From NCBI RefSeq assembly GCF_003641145.1, contig NZ_CP032750.1:1-13768 (forward strand): a stretch of 13,768 bases of DNA, in the 5' to 3' direction. This document shows, piece after piece, positions 6,616 to 12,937 of the stretch. Within the stretch, counting starts at the first letter, position 1, and each line of letters starts with the position of its first letter. Source of the stretch: Lactiplantibacillus paraplantarum (GTDB lineage: Bacteria > Bacillota > Bacilli > Lactobacillales > Lactobacillaceae). Position numbers and translations under genes: made by a program. A model generated the notes under the pieces. That model was not told the origin of the DNA, did not search any database, and saw nothing but the letters and a program-made list of their open reading frames with translations.

Positions 6616-6663
6616 TAAGTAAATGAATGGAAATCAAAGGAATTATATAGGAAGGTGATAAAA

Positions 6664-8595
6664 ATGGAAACTATCGAAGAACAACAATCTCAAGAAAAAC
6701 ATAATCACGACCATGAACACGGAAAAATGCCAATCGTTTTATACTTTATTGGTTTAGCCTTAGCGGTGATCGCTTTATTTTTGAATGAAGATTATCAGTT
6801 AATGCGAAATATTTTATTCTCAATCGCTACAATCAGTGCAGGATATCATGTCATTATTCTTGAAGGCCTTGGAGAAACAATCGAGAACTCCAAAGTTCAA
6901 AAAAAGTTCATGCCCAACTCTCACATTTTGATGGGATTAGCGGCCATTGGCGCTTCTTTAATGGGGAATTTTGGGGAAGGTACATTATTGATTCTTATTT
7001 TTTCTGGTGCACATTTTTTGGAAGATTATGCAGAAGGAAGAAGTAAACGAGAAATCACGAAATTACTCGAAATGAATCCAACGACTGCCCGGTTAATCCA
7101 GCCTGATGGCAGTACAAAAAATGTTGACGTCAGTGAATTAAAAGTGGGAGATCAACTTCAAGTATTGAATGGCGATCAAGTCCCCATTGATGGCGTCATT
7201 TTGTCAGGCTCTACGTCCATTGATGAGTCATCTATTAATGGAGAAAGTATCCCAAAAGAGAAGTCCAAAGGAGACGACGTTTTCGGAAGTACAATCAATG
7301 GAACAGGTACTTTCACAATGGAAGTCACTAAAGAAAATAAAGATACAGTATTTTCAAAAATTTTACAGTTAGTAAACCAGAACCAAGACAACCAAACAAA
7401 AGCTACGAGTATAATCCAAAAATTTGAACCGAAATACGTTACAGTTGTTTTAATTGCCATTCCGTTATTCATGTTATTGGCTCCTTTTCTCCTAGACTGG
7501 ACATGGTCACAAAGTATCTATAGAGGATTGGTCCTTTTAGTGGCAGCTTCACCCTGTGCTTTAGCAGCGGCTACTGTATCGGTAACTTTATCGACGACTT
7601 CTAACTTGGCCAAAAAAGGCGTCCTTTCAAAAGGTAGTTCTTACCTGTCTCAATTAGCCGATACTCAAGCCATTGCATTTGACAAGACAGGAACCTTGAC
7701 TAAAGGAAAACCTGAAGTAACCAATTACTATTTTGCTGATTCCGTGAACGAAGAAAACATGATTGATATCGTAGTAGCTCTTGAAAAAGAATCCAATCAC
7801 CCTTTAGCAGATGCTATTCTAAGAAAGTTTGAGCAAAAAAATAAACTAACTATCGAAGTAGAAAACCAGATCGGCAAAGGATTGATAGGAGATTACAAAG
7901 GGAGAAATTATCGTATAGGAAAACCGACTTCGTTTGACGATGTTTCAGATGAATATAGTCGTTTAAATAATGAATGGTCGTCAGAAGGTAAGACGGTCGT
8001 ATACGTAGCAGTAGATGAGGCTGTTATAGGTCTTATTGCCCTCATGGATGTTCCGAGTGAGCATGCAAAAGAAACCATTGATTATTTCAGAGAACAAGGC
8101 ATACATACCACATTAATTACTGGTGACTCAGAAATGACGGGTAAAGCAGTCGCTAAACAATTAGGAATAGATGAAGTGATTGCGAATGTCATGCCGGAAG
8201 ACAAATCCAGAATTATAGACGAACAAAAAGAAAAATACGGTGTAGTTACCATGGTTGGAGACGGAGTGAATGATGCCCCCGCTCTCGTAAACGCAGATGT
8301 GGGAATCGCTATGGGAGATGGGACCGATGTGGCAGTAGAGGTATCGGATTTAGTTTTAATGCAAAACGATTTATCCAAATTGGTACAATCTCATAATATA
8401 TCTACGAAAATGAATCGTGTCATTTGGCAGAATGTTATTTTTTCAATGGCCGTTGTTGCCTTTTTAGTTGTCGTTAGTTTCTTAGGCTTAACGGATATTG
8501 CAATCAGTGTCATTATTCATGAAGGAAGTACATTGGTTGTTATTCTGAATGGGCTTCGATTGTTAAGGTCTAATTCTAAGCCTATCAAAAATTAA
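6664..8595 (+). CDS. P1B-4-type heavy-metal-transporting ATPase (Co/Zn/Fe-type exporter, often labelled CadA)
   Basis: A 643-aa membrane ATPase that would pump a transition metal out of the cell. The N-terminus is His-rich (HNHDHEHGK) and has no Cys-type HMA domain. Signatures in order: actuator loop NGES (192-195); SPC in the transport helix (296-298); phosphorylation site DKTGT (Asp340); nucleotide-binding HP (379-380); GDGVNDAP hinge (532-539); and HEGST (619-623) in the last helix pair. SPC instead of CPC together with HEGST is the signature of the P1B-4 group (CoaT, CtpD, PfeT), known for Co2+, Fe2+ and sometimes Zn2+ rather than Cd2+/Pb2+. ATG 6664 is preceded by AGGAAGG (6649-6655); the in-frame GTG at 6655 overlaps that site and is rejected. 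Control is by the divergent ArsR. All catalytic motifs are intact. Confidence 0.92.
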   Translation: METIEEQQSQEKHNHDHEHGKMPIVLYFIGLALAVIALFLNEDYQLMRNILFSIATISAGYHVIILEGLGETIENSKVQKKFMPNSHILMGLAAIGASLMGNFGEGTLLILIFSGAHFLEDYAEGRSKREITKLLEMNPTTARLIQPDGSTKNVDVSELKVGDQLQVLNGDQVPIDGVILSGSTSIDESSINGESIPKEKSKGDDVFGSTINGTGTFTMEVTKENKDTVFSKILQLVNQNQDNQTKATSIIQKFEPKYVTVVLIAIPLFMLLAPFLLDWTWSQSIYRGLVLLVAASPCALAAATVSVTLSTTSNLAKKGVLSKGSSYLSQLADTQAIAFDKTGTLTKGKPEVTNYYFADSVNEENMIDIVVALEKESNHPLADAILRKFEQKNKLTIEVENQIGKGLIGDYKGRNYRIGKPTSFDDVSDEYSRLNNEWSSEGKTVVYVAVDEAVIGLIALMDVPSEHAKETIDYFREQGIHTTLITGDSEMTGKAVAKQLGIDEVIANVMPEDKSRIIDEQKEKYGVVTMVGDGVNDAPALVNADVGIAMGDGTDVAVEVSDLVLMQNDLSKLVQSHNISTKMNRVIWQNVIFSMAVVAFLVVVSFLGLTDIAISVIIHEGSTLVVILNGLRLLRSNSKPIKN

Positions 8596-8630
8596 TAACC
8601 TGTTTCAAATATTAACTAATTCTCGTTTTC

Positions 8631-8672
8631 ATATGCCTCTGAAGTTTTGGAAACTTTAGAGGCATATTTTTA
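8631..8672 (+). terminator. terminator of the ATPase gene
   Basis: Arms ATATGCCTCTGAAGTTT (8631-8647) and AAACTTTAGAGGCATAT (8651-8667) pair around TGG with one G-T pair and run into TTTTAT. It lies 35 bp after the stop codon. Confidence 0.9.
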
Positions 8673-8762
8673 TAAATCAGTTAGGGTGCTTATGCTAGTT
8701 TCATGGAGTGGTTTTTAGAACCATTTCCTGTAAAATGAAACCAGCAGGAGCGTCTTTTTATT

Positions 8763-9068
8763 ATGACTACACGAAATTATTATTCCCCTGAACAGAAGGC
8801 AGCTATCGCTGCCCTACATTGGGATGAAAAACAAACATTAAGCCAAATTTCACGTGAAAATAAAATCTCAATAAGCGCCGTTCGGCGCTGGGTCCGTGAG
8901 TATTCACCTGCGGTGAATGACAATGGCGAAAAAATTACCAAGAAAACAGTCTCTGAACTTGAAGCGAGAATTGCCGAACTCGAACAAGATAACCAAATTT
9001 TGCGTGAAGCAGTCACTTTAATGGACAAATACTCACGTGAACAGATAAAAAAATCCAACCGACGATGA
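8763..9068 (+). CDS. IS3-family transposase OrfA
   Basis: A 101-aa DNA-binding partner of the transposase. Residues 8-45 (SPEQKAAIAALHWDEKQTLS...ISISAVRRWVREYSP) form the HTH_Tnp_1 helix-turn-helix. Residues about 64-90 (VSELEARIAELEQDNQILREA) form the leucine zipper that multimerises OrfA and OrfAB. AGGAG (8746-8750) precedes the ATG. The frame overlaps orfB by ATGA, and a slippery heptamer near its 3' end lets some ribosomes continue into orfB. Confidence 0.9.
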   Translation: MTTRNYYSPEQKAAIAALHWDEKQTLSQISRENKISISAVRRWVREYSPAVNDNGEKITKKTVSELEARIAELEQDNQILREAVTLMDKYSREQIKKSNRR

Positions 9069-9100
9069 GTTTAGCGGAGCGCGCCGTCGTCGATATGTCT
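9047..9100 (+). promoter_or_regulatory. programmed -1 frameshift signal between orfA and orfB
   Basis: A AAA AAA (9047-9053) sits exactly in the orfA frame as X XXY YYZ (ATA AAA AAA). Slipping back one base continues as IQPTMSLAER in the orfB frame. CGACG (9059-9063) can pair with CGTCG (about 9085-9092) downstream as a stimulator. The fused OrfAB would be about 393 residues (8763-9943), the normal size of an IS3 transposase. Confidence 0.8.
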
Positions 9101-9943
9101 GAAAATGCGAAATATTCTCAAACCAAGTTGCTTGCGGTCATGAATGTGCCCTCAAGCACTTTTTATTCGCACAAAGCTCCAAAATCGCCCACAGAACACG
9201 ATTTACAAGACGCTCTGATAATCGAGAAAATTCAAGAAATCGTTGACGCGCACGAGTTCAATAATTCCTACGGAATTAAGCGTATGGTGCAGGAATTGGC
9301 CGATCAATATGACATACATACCGGTGAACACCGTGTTCATCGCTTGATGCAGAAGATTGAATATAAGTCTGTTATCACTCAGTCTTATAAAGGAAATCGC
9401 GGCCGTCCAGTTGTTGAACGCGACAATCTGGTTAAAGACATTATCATTGAACGACCATACCAAGTTCTCACAACTGATGTAACTTACCTGGTGATGCCAG
9501 ATAAGCAGAAACTCTATAAAGCCAGCGTTCTAGACTGGTTTACCGGTGATGTCATTGGTGCCGTCGTTGGCTATGATATGACATCTGATTTAACTAAACG
9601 AGCACTTCAAACAGCTATGCGTCAAATTCCTAAATCGATTCTCAACGCCGAAACATCAATCATTTTGCACTCAGATAACGGTTCCCACTTCATCAGTGAG
9701 GAATACGAAGATACCGTCTCATTTTATGGCCTCATGCACTCATTCAGCTCACCGGGGCATCCCGAGCACAACACAATCATCGAAAACTATCACTCATTTT
9801 TCAAATCAGAATTCTTCAACCCACGTCGCTTAAGTTGGTCAATCAATGCGATTATTGCAGGAGCGCACCGCTATGACTACTGGTGGAACACCACCAGAAT
9901 ATCTACAAAGACCCGTCCGGCAGCTATACCACTTGCTGCTTAA
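9065..9943 (+). CDS. IS3-family transposase OrfB, DDE integrase domain
   Basis: A 292-aa catalytic half of the transposase. It has an N-terminal HTH_21-like segment (NSYGIKRMVQELADQY, residues 67-82) and an rve-type RNase H fold. The catalytic triad is Asp138 (TTDVTYL), Asp204 (HSDNGSHF) and Glu240 (IIENYHSFFKSE), with exactly 35 residues between the last two and Lys247 seven after Glu, as in the DD(35)E signature. The last 20 residues depart from the usual SPxxYR ending, so the extreme C-terminus may be altered. It is made mainly as the OrfAB fusion; free translation from ATG 9065 is possible by stop-start coupling. Confidence 0.9.
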   Translation: MSLAERAVVDMSENAKYSQTKLLAVMNVPSSTFYSHKAPKSPTEHDLQDALIIEKIQEIVDAHEFNNSYGIKRMVQELADQYDIHTGEHRVHRLMQKIEYKSVITQSYKGNRGRPVVERDNLVKDIIIERPYQVLTTDVTYLVMPDKQKLYKASVLDWFTGDVIGAVVGYDMTSDLTKRALQTAMRQIPKSILNAETSIILHSDNGSHFISEEYEDTVSFYGLMHSFSSPGHPEHNTIIENYHSFFKSEFFNPRRLSWSINAIIAGAHRYDYWWNTTRISTKTRPAAIPLAA

Positions 9944-10185
9944 CATAATGCCGGTTATCGGCACTAGCCGGTACGACGCCGTTTATAAGCCGTCACTTGT
10001 GAATTTCAAAAATTCGCCTTGTGAAGGCTTATTTGTTGCACGATACAACTTGTGAAATCCGGCTGGTTCACAATCTATACCACCTGTTTTCTCTCACTGG
10101 TAGGGCTCGGCCCTGTTCCACCTACAAAAACACCCAGAAATCACGCCGTTTTAAGCTGAAATCCGGGTTTTGAAAAATTTTCGGA
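9944..10185. other. non-coding stretch inside the IS, with short repeats
   Basis: No credible gene. CTTGTGAA occurs three times (9996-10003, 10018-10025, 10049-10056) and TTCACAA once inverted (10067-10073). No inverted repeat matching the left IS end is found here, although this is where the right end of a normal IS3 element would be expected. Confidence 0.5.
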
Positions 10186-10407
10186 GTGCGGTACCTCTCG
10201 GTGCCAAAAAAGCCTGTCCATAATCTTGACATCAGCGCCGTGTTCGAAGACGACCCGACTACCATTCCAGCCCGTAAAGACATTCTAGGCGAAGCAATTA
10301 ATACGCTTAACGAAAAGGTAAAAGAAATTGTTGATGCCCGTGATTATTTACAGTGGAAAATTGACAACTATGATTCTCACATGATTGAATCCGAAAATAA
10401 ATTATAG
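10186..10407 (+). pseudogene. C-terminal fragment of a MerR-family transcriptional regulator
   Basis: From about residue 20, the frame reads EDDPTTIPARKDILGEAI, then DARDYLQWKIDNYDSH. This is the dimerisation helix region that ends MerR-family regulators such as the AdhR/YhdM type (DxTIPxRxxLL ... LDYLxxKIxxY). The N-terminal helix-turn-helix (about 70-80 residues) is missing and is not found in other frames upstream. The only start is GTG 10186, and residues 1-20 look unrelated to the family. Without a DNA-binding domain it cannot act as a normal activator. It keeps its own terminator and lies between the IS inverted repeats. Confidence 0.65.
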
Positions 10408-10410
10408 AAA

Positions 10411-10460
10411 ACAAACGAGGTCCGGGCGATGATTGCCTGGACCTCGTTTATTCTTTTTGA
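10411..10460 (+). terminator. terminator of the MerR fragment
   Basis: AAACGAGGTCC-G-GGC pairs with GCC-T-GGACCTCGTTT around a GATGATT loop, followed by ATTCTTTTT. It lies directly after the MerR-type stop codon. Confidence 0.85.
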
Positions 10461-10483
10461 TTAAACTTTCGGGGTAGCTCCGG

Positions 10484-10496
10484 CCCCTCGCGGGGC
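10484..10496. repeat. small GC-rich hairpin beside the right IS end
   Basis: GCCCC TCGC GGGGC-type self-pairing lies about 3 bp inside the right inverted repeat. Secondary structure at IS ends can shield the transposase from read-in, but that role is not shown here. Confidence 0.4.
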
Positions 10497-10561
10497 TATC
10501 TAAAAACCACTCCAAAGTATTGACATTATTCCCTTTCTCGCTCCTTTGAACACCTATTAAA

Positions 10562-10606
10562 ACAGCCCCCATTATCTAGTGACTAGATAATAGGGGCTGT
10601 TTTTTT
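10562..10606. terminator. dispersed terminator hairpin, copy 2, ending the toxin-antitoxin operon
   Basis: The arms ACAGCCCCCATTATCTA (10562-10578) and TAGATAATAGGGGCTGT (10584-10600) pair with one mismatch around GTGAC, with T7 on the right and AATTTT-type flanks on the left. It is a variant of the hairpin at 4803-4844. Relative to that copy one base pair changes from G-C to A-T on both arms, preserving the stem. It lies 20 bp after the minus-strand antitoxin stop. Confidence 0.8.
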
Positions 10607-10626
10607 GTTTAATGTTATAATAGATC

Positions 10627-10911
10627 TTAAAATGCTGGACTAAATTGAATGGTCAACCGTTGGTTTGTTGCTTGGGCGATCTCGGATAGTATCTTTGTTG
10701 AAGCATTCATCGAACCATTTTCAATGCGTGCAATCGTTGATTGTGGTTTACCAATCAAACTGGCAAATTCACGTTGGCTCAACCCCATATTTTCACGAAG
10801 GTCACGAACTTTCACTGCTACCTCTAAATTAATATTTTCTTGCTCAACAATTTGTGCAAATTCAGGATTTTTTTTACTACGTTCAGCAACGTATGCATCA
10901 AGTTTACTCAT
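10627..10911 (-). CDS. higA: XRE-family antitoxin (HigA-like)
   Basis: A 94-aa protein that would neutralise the upstream toxin and repress the shared promoter. Residues about 31-84 form an HTH_3/XRE domain: LRENMGLSQREFASLIGKP, then QSTIARIENGSMNASTKILSEIA. The N-terminal 30 residues are charged (DAYVAERSKKNPEF) and probably contact the toxin. The ATG overlaps the toxin stop as ATGA (10908-10911), giving tight translational coupling. Toxin-before-antitoxin order is the HigBA arrangement. Confidence is high for the family; the exact subclass is inferred. Confidence 0.88.
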   Translation of the reverse strand: MSKLDAYVAERSKKNPEFAQIVEQENINLEVAVKVRDLRENMGLSQREFASLIGKPQSTIARIENGSMNASTKILSEIAQATNQRLTIQFSPAF

Positions 10912-11258
10912 TGATTTTCCTCCTTATTCAAATACTGACTGCGTCTATTCCGAGCGATTTTCTTTTCATTTTCAGGTGTCTTTTGCGTTTTTTTCGTGAA
11001 AGCGTTAGTAATAATGTATTGACTACCTTTGACTTGAAAGTAAAGAGCCCTTTGAATGTTTGAAGATCGTTTAGAACGAATTTCATAGAGATTATTTTCT
11101 AGCTTTTTTACCCATAATTGTCTTTCCGCCACTAAGAGGCCATTATTTTCAATATTTTGAATGGTTGCAATTAATTTAGCGGCATCTTTATCAGGTAATT
11201 GATCTAAGAACTGTTCAAATTCAGCCCAATCGTAATAATCAAACTCAAATTTTTCCAT
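10908..11258 (-). CDS. higB: RelE/HigB-like toxin (phage Gp49-like family)
   Basis: A 116-aa toxin of the RelE superfamily, which cleaves mRNA at the ribosome. The pattern FDYYDWAEFEQFLDQLPDKDAAKLIATI, then VKKLENNLYEIRSKRSSNIQRALYF and ITNAFTKKTQKTP, is the classic Gp49/HigB core (LxxGLYELR ... RALYF ... HxFxKKTxKTP). Basic residues Arg57-region, Arg69 and the KKTQKTP loop are the expected RNA-contact positions. The C-terminus is Lys/Arg-rich. No ribosome site is visible and the -10 element ends only 6 bp before the ATG, so the message is probably leaderless. First gene of a two-gene operon. Confidence 0.88.
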   Translation of the reverse strand: MEKFEFDYYDWAEFEQFLDQLPDKDAAKLIATIQNIENNGLLVAERQLWVKKLENNLYEIRSKRSSNIQRALYFQVKGSQYIITNAFTKKTQKTPENEKKIARNRRSQYLNKEENQ

Positions 11259-11264
11259 AACAAT

Positions 11265-11293
11265 ATGATAGCAGATGCGCTATCATCAATCAA
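11265..11293 (-). promoter_or_regulatory. toxin-antitoxin promoter with embedded operator
   Basis: On the minus strand TTGATT (11293-11288) and TATCAT (11270-11265) are 17 bp apart. Perfect inverted arms TGATAGC and GCTATCA (11266-11285, 6-bp centre) overlap the -10 and spacer, a natural operator for the HigA-type antitoxin. Transcription should begin at about 11258, at the toxin ATG itself. Confidence 0.72.
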
Positions 11294-11318
11294 ATTATTA
11301 ACTTTAAAGGAGTAGCTA

Positions 11319-11909
11319 ATGGTGCAACAAATTGTCCTCCCCATCAAAGACTCCAACGTCTTAAAAATGGTACAAGACACCTTATTAGATAGTTTTCGGG
11401 CGGGTCGCCGCAACTACACTATCTTTCAAGTTGGCAAAGCCACTCTACTGCGGGTGAGTGATGTGATGACGTTAAAGAAATCGGATGTCTATAATCCCGA
11501 TGGGTCTGTTAAAAACACGGCCTTTATTCATGATAAAAAGACAGGTAAAGCGAACACGTTATATTTAAAGCCCGTGCAACAAGACTTGTTGCAATATCAT
11601 GATTGGCTAGTTCAACAGAATATCACTTCGGATTGGTTATTTCCCTCAACTTCCCATCCAGATCGACATATAACAGATAAGCAGTTTTATAAGGTGATGG
11701 CACGCGTTGGTGATCTATTAGGTATCAACTATCTAGGCACACATACGATGCGTAAAACAGGCGCTTACCGCGTCTATACACAGTCAAACTACAATATTGG
11801 TTTAGTCATGCACTTATTGAATCATTCGAGTGAGGCTATGACGCTTACTTATCTGGGGTTAGATCAAGCAAGTCGCGAAACAATGTTAGATCAAATTGAT
11901 TTTGGGTAA
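11319..11909 (+). CDS. short plasmid-type tyrosine recombinase
   Basis: A 196-aa site-specific recombinase consisting almost only of the catalytic domain; the N-terminal core-binding domain of typical 300-400-aa integrases is missing. The full catalytic set is present: Arg45 (LLRVSDV), Lys74 (DKKTGK), His142 and Arg145 (THTMRK), His169 (LLNHSS) and nucleophile Tyr178 (LTYLGL). Such short enzymes are common on lactobacillus plasmids, where multimer resolution or cassette exchange is likely; no target site was identified. AAAGGAG (11306-11312) is 7 bp before the ATG. The gene is divergent from the toxin-antitoxin pair, with only 60 bp between the start codons. Confidence 0.9.
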   Translation: MVQQIVLPIKDSNVLKMVQDTLLDSFRAGRRNYTIFQVGKATLLRVSDVMTLKKSDVYNPDGSVKNTAFIHDKKTGKANTLYLKPVQQDLLQYHDWLVQQNITSDWLFPSTSHPDRHITDKQFYKVMARVGDLLGINYLGTHTMRKTGAYRVYTQSNYNIGLVMHLLNHSSEAMTLTYLGLDQASRETMLDQIDFG

Positions 11910-11978
11910 TAACGCCAACTAATCTCCCTGAATTATCCCGTATTTGCTCATTTTGACGCCACCATGGAGGTATTTTTA

Positions 11979-12155
11979 ATGACTAGGATCACTAAGGCAC
12001 AATTAGACAACATCATTACAGCGTCCGATAAACAAGGCCCTGATACAGCTAGCCAGACTTATTCTTCAGACGCCTTTGATGCCACCATAGATAATACCGG
12101 GGATACTGACCTACTGGGTTATCTATTACTGGATCATTATTTTGGTGATGAATAA
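11979..12155 (+). CDS. small acidic protein of unknown function
   Basis: A 58-aa protein starting MTRITKAQLDNIITASD. Start 11979 is chosen over the in-frame ATG at 11964 because GGAGG (11966-11970) lies 8 bp before it. It is Asp/Thr/Ser-rich, with no cysteine, membrane segment or known motif. Its stop overlaps the next start by one base (TAATG), so the two are translationally coupled. I do not recognise it. Confidence 0.55.
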   Translation: MTRITKAQLDNIITASDKQGPDTASQTYSSDAFDATIDNTGDTDLLGYLLLDHYFGDE

Positions 12156-12445
12156 TGACTAATTTTGATGAGTACATGACCAATGATAATTTGGCCTTAC
12201 AAGCTATTATTCGCTATGATGACGGCCGTGAAATCCGCGTGTTTAATGTGAGAGATAAACGGTGTTGTGTGTTTATTCAAAATGATAATGAACATTTCTG
12301 GTTGCTACGTGAACGTATCTTAGAACCGCCCATGCTACACAACATCACGCAAGCTATGTATCAAGCTGGTATCTATGATAATTATTACCATCTGAGCGTT
12401 GAAGTATTTCATGGCGATGATAGTAAAGTTTACTATCCGCGGTGA
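12155..12445 (+). CDS. hypothetical protein coupled to the preceding small gene
   Basis: A 96-aa protein starting MTNFDEYMTNDNLALQAII. No family recognised. It is rich in aromatic residues (FWLLRERI; DNYYHLSVEVFHGDDSKVYY), mildly acidic, and the length and composition suggest a small soluble alpha/beta protein. The two adjacent cysteines (RCCVF) could be structural. Start is set by TAATG overlap with the previous gene. It sits between the recombinase and the AlpA-like gene on the same strand, which suggests one accessory module. Confidence 0.6.
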   Translation: MTNFDEYMTNDNLALQAIIRYDDGREIRVFNVRDKRCCVFIQNDNEHFWLLRERILEPPMLHNITQAMYQAGIYDNYYHLSVEVFHGDDSKVYYPR

Positions 12446-12486
12446 ATATTTTATTTTGTAACCATGCTATATTAGGAGGACTATTC

Positions 12487-12846
12487 ATGGAATTAGATTT
12501 AGGTAATAACGCATATGATATTTTAAATGATTGGCATCCCAATGCGGCTAAGGAAGAATTAACGACACAACTCAAAAAACAAGTGTTAGTTGAGAAAGAA
12601 CAGTTGCCAAAACTTTTATCACGAGAAGACTTAAAAGACCGTTGGGAGATGAACTCACGTCAAAGTGTACATCAGGTTGCGACCAGACCCGATTTCCCAG
12701 CACCAATTTTAACCTTTAATCATGGTAAAACACTCCTGTATTTAGAAACGGAAATTCAAATTTTCGAAGTCAATCATCCATGGTTAATTACAATGAGTGC
12801 TCGCTTATCTTATAGCCGTTGGATCCTGCATAATGTGATTAATTAA
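12487..12846 (+). CDS. AlpA/excisionase-like DNA-binding protein
   Basis: A 119-aa protein. Residues about 43-95 (LLSREDLKDRWEMNSRQSVH, VATRPDFPAPI, then KTLLYLETEIQIFEVNHP) fit the winged helix-turn-helix of AlpA/Xis/HTH_17 proteins: a Ser-x-x-x-Leu-x-x-Arg-Trp helix, the diagnostic RPDFPAP turn, and a beta wing ending in a helix. The first 42 residues are charged and not recognised. Such proteins act as recombination directionality factors or transcription regulators. Two genes after a tyrosine recombinase, an excision role is plausible but unproven. AGGAGGA (12474-12480) is 6 bp before ATG 12487; the in-frame ATG at 12442 lacks a ribosome site. Confidence 0.7.
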   Translation: MELDLGNNAYDILNDWHPNAAKEELTTQLKKQVLVEKEQLPKLLSREDLKDRWEMNSRQSVHQVATRPDFPAPILTFNHGKTLLYLETEIQIFEVNHPWLITMSARLSYSRWILHNVIN

Positions 12847-12879
12847 TGGTTGGCGTTAGCCTTCTGAGACAAGGAAAAA

Positions 12880-12898
12880 CCAAGGATGAAATCCTTGG
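12880..12898. repeat. 8-bp inverted repeat flanking oriT
   Basis: CCAAGGAT and ATCCTTGG are separated by GAA. There is no T tract, so it is not a terminator. It lies 7 bp before the oriT inverted repeat and may be an accessory-protein site. Confidence 0.55.
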
Positions 12899-12904
12899 CA
12901 AACT

Positions 12905-12937
12905 ACTCTTGACAGGTGTCAAGAGTGTAAGTGCGCA
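12905..12937 (+). other. origin of transfer (oriT), MOBQ/RSF1010-like nic region
   Basis: Perfect 10-bp arms ACTCTTGACA (12905-12914) and TGTCAAGAGT (12917-12926) are followed after one base by TAAGTGCGC (12928-12936). TAAGTGCGC is the conserved nic core of the RSF1010/R1162, pSC101 and staphylococcal pGO1/pSK41 group (TAAGTGCGCCCT), and it always lies just 3' of an inverted repeat, as here. The relaxase would nick within this core. No relaxase gene is present in the window. Confidence 0.8.

Larger units (their letters stand above)
8704..10514. mobile_element. IS3-family insertion sequence with an extended right part
   Basis: Perfect 16-bp terminal inverted repeats TGGAGTGGTTTTTAGA (8704-8719) and TCTAAAAACCACTCCA (10499-10514) begin with TG and end with CA, as in IS3-family elements. 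The left repeat is 43 bp before orfA, a normal distance. The right repeat is 555 bp after orfB, much more than usual, and makes the element 1811 bp rather than the family's 1.2-1.6 kb. The extra part carries a MerR-family gene tail and its terminator. No 3-4 bp target duplication is visible (TCA outside left, AAG outside right). So this is either a passenger-carrying element or a rearranged or composite one. Confidence 0.6.

Noticed and set aside
6664..8595. Naming the ATPase cadA.
   Set aside because: SPC and HEGST motifs place it in the P1B-4 group, whose known substrates are mainly Co2+ and Fe2+, so the symbol would imply the wrong metal.
8695..8745. GCTAGTTTCAT / ATGAAACCAGC as the real IS end.
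   Set aside because: This inverted pair brackets the left terminal repeat itself and has no copy at the right side; it is a local hairpin around the IS start.
9846..10055. A 69-residue frame overlapping the 3' end of orfB.
   Set aside because: It is an out-of-frame shadow of orfB with no ribosome site or homology.
8701..10517. Target-site duplication flanking the IS.
   Set aside because: The outer triplets are TCA and AAG; no matching 3-5 bp direct repeat is present.
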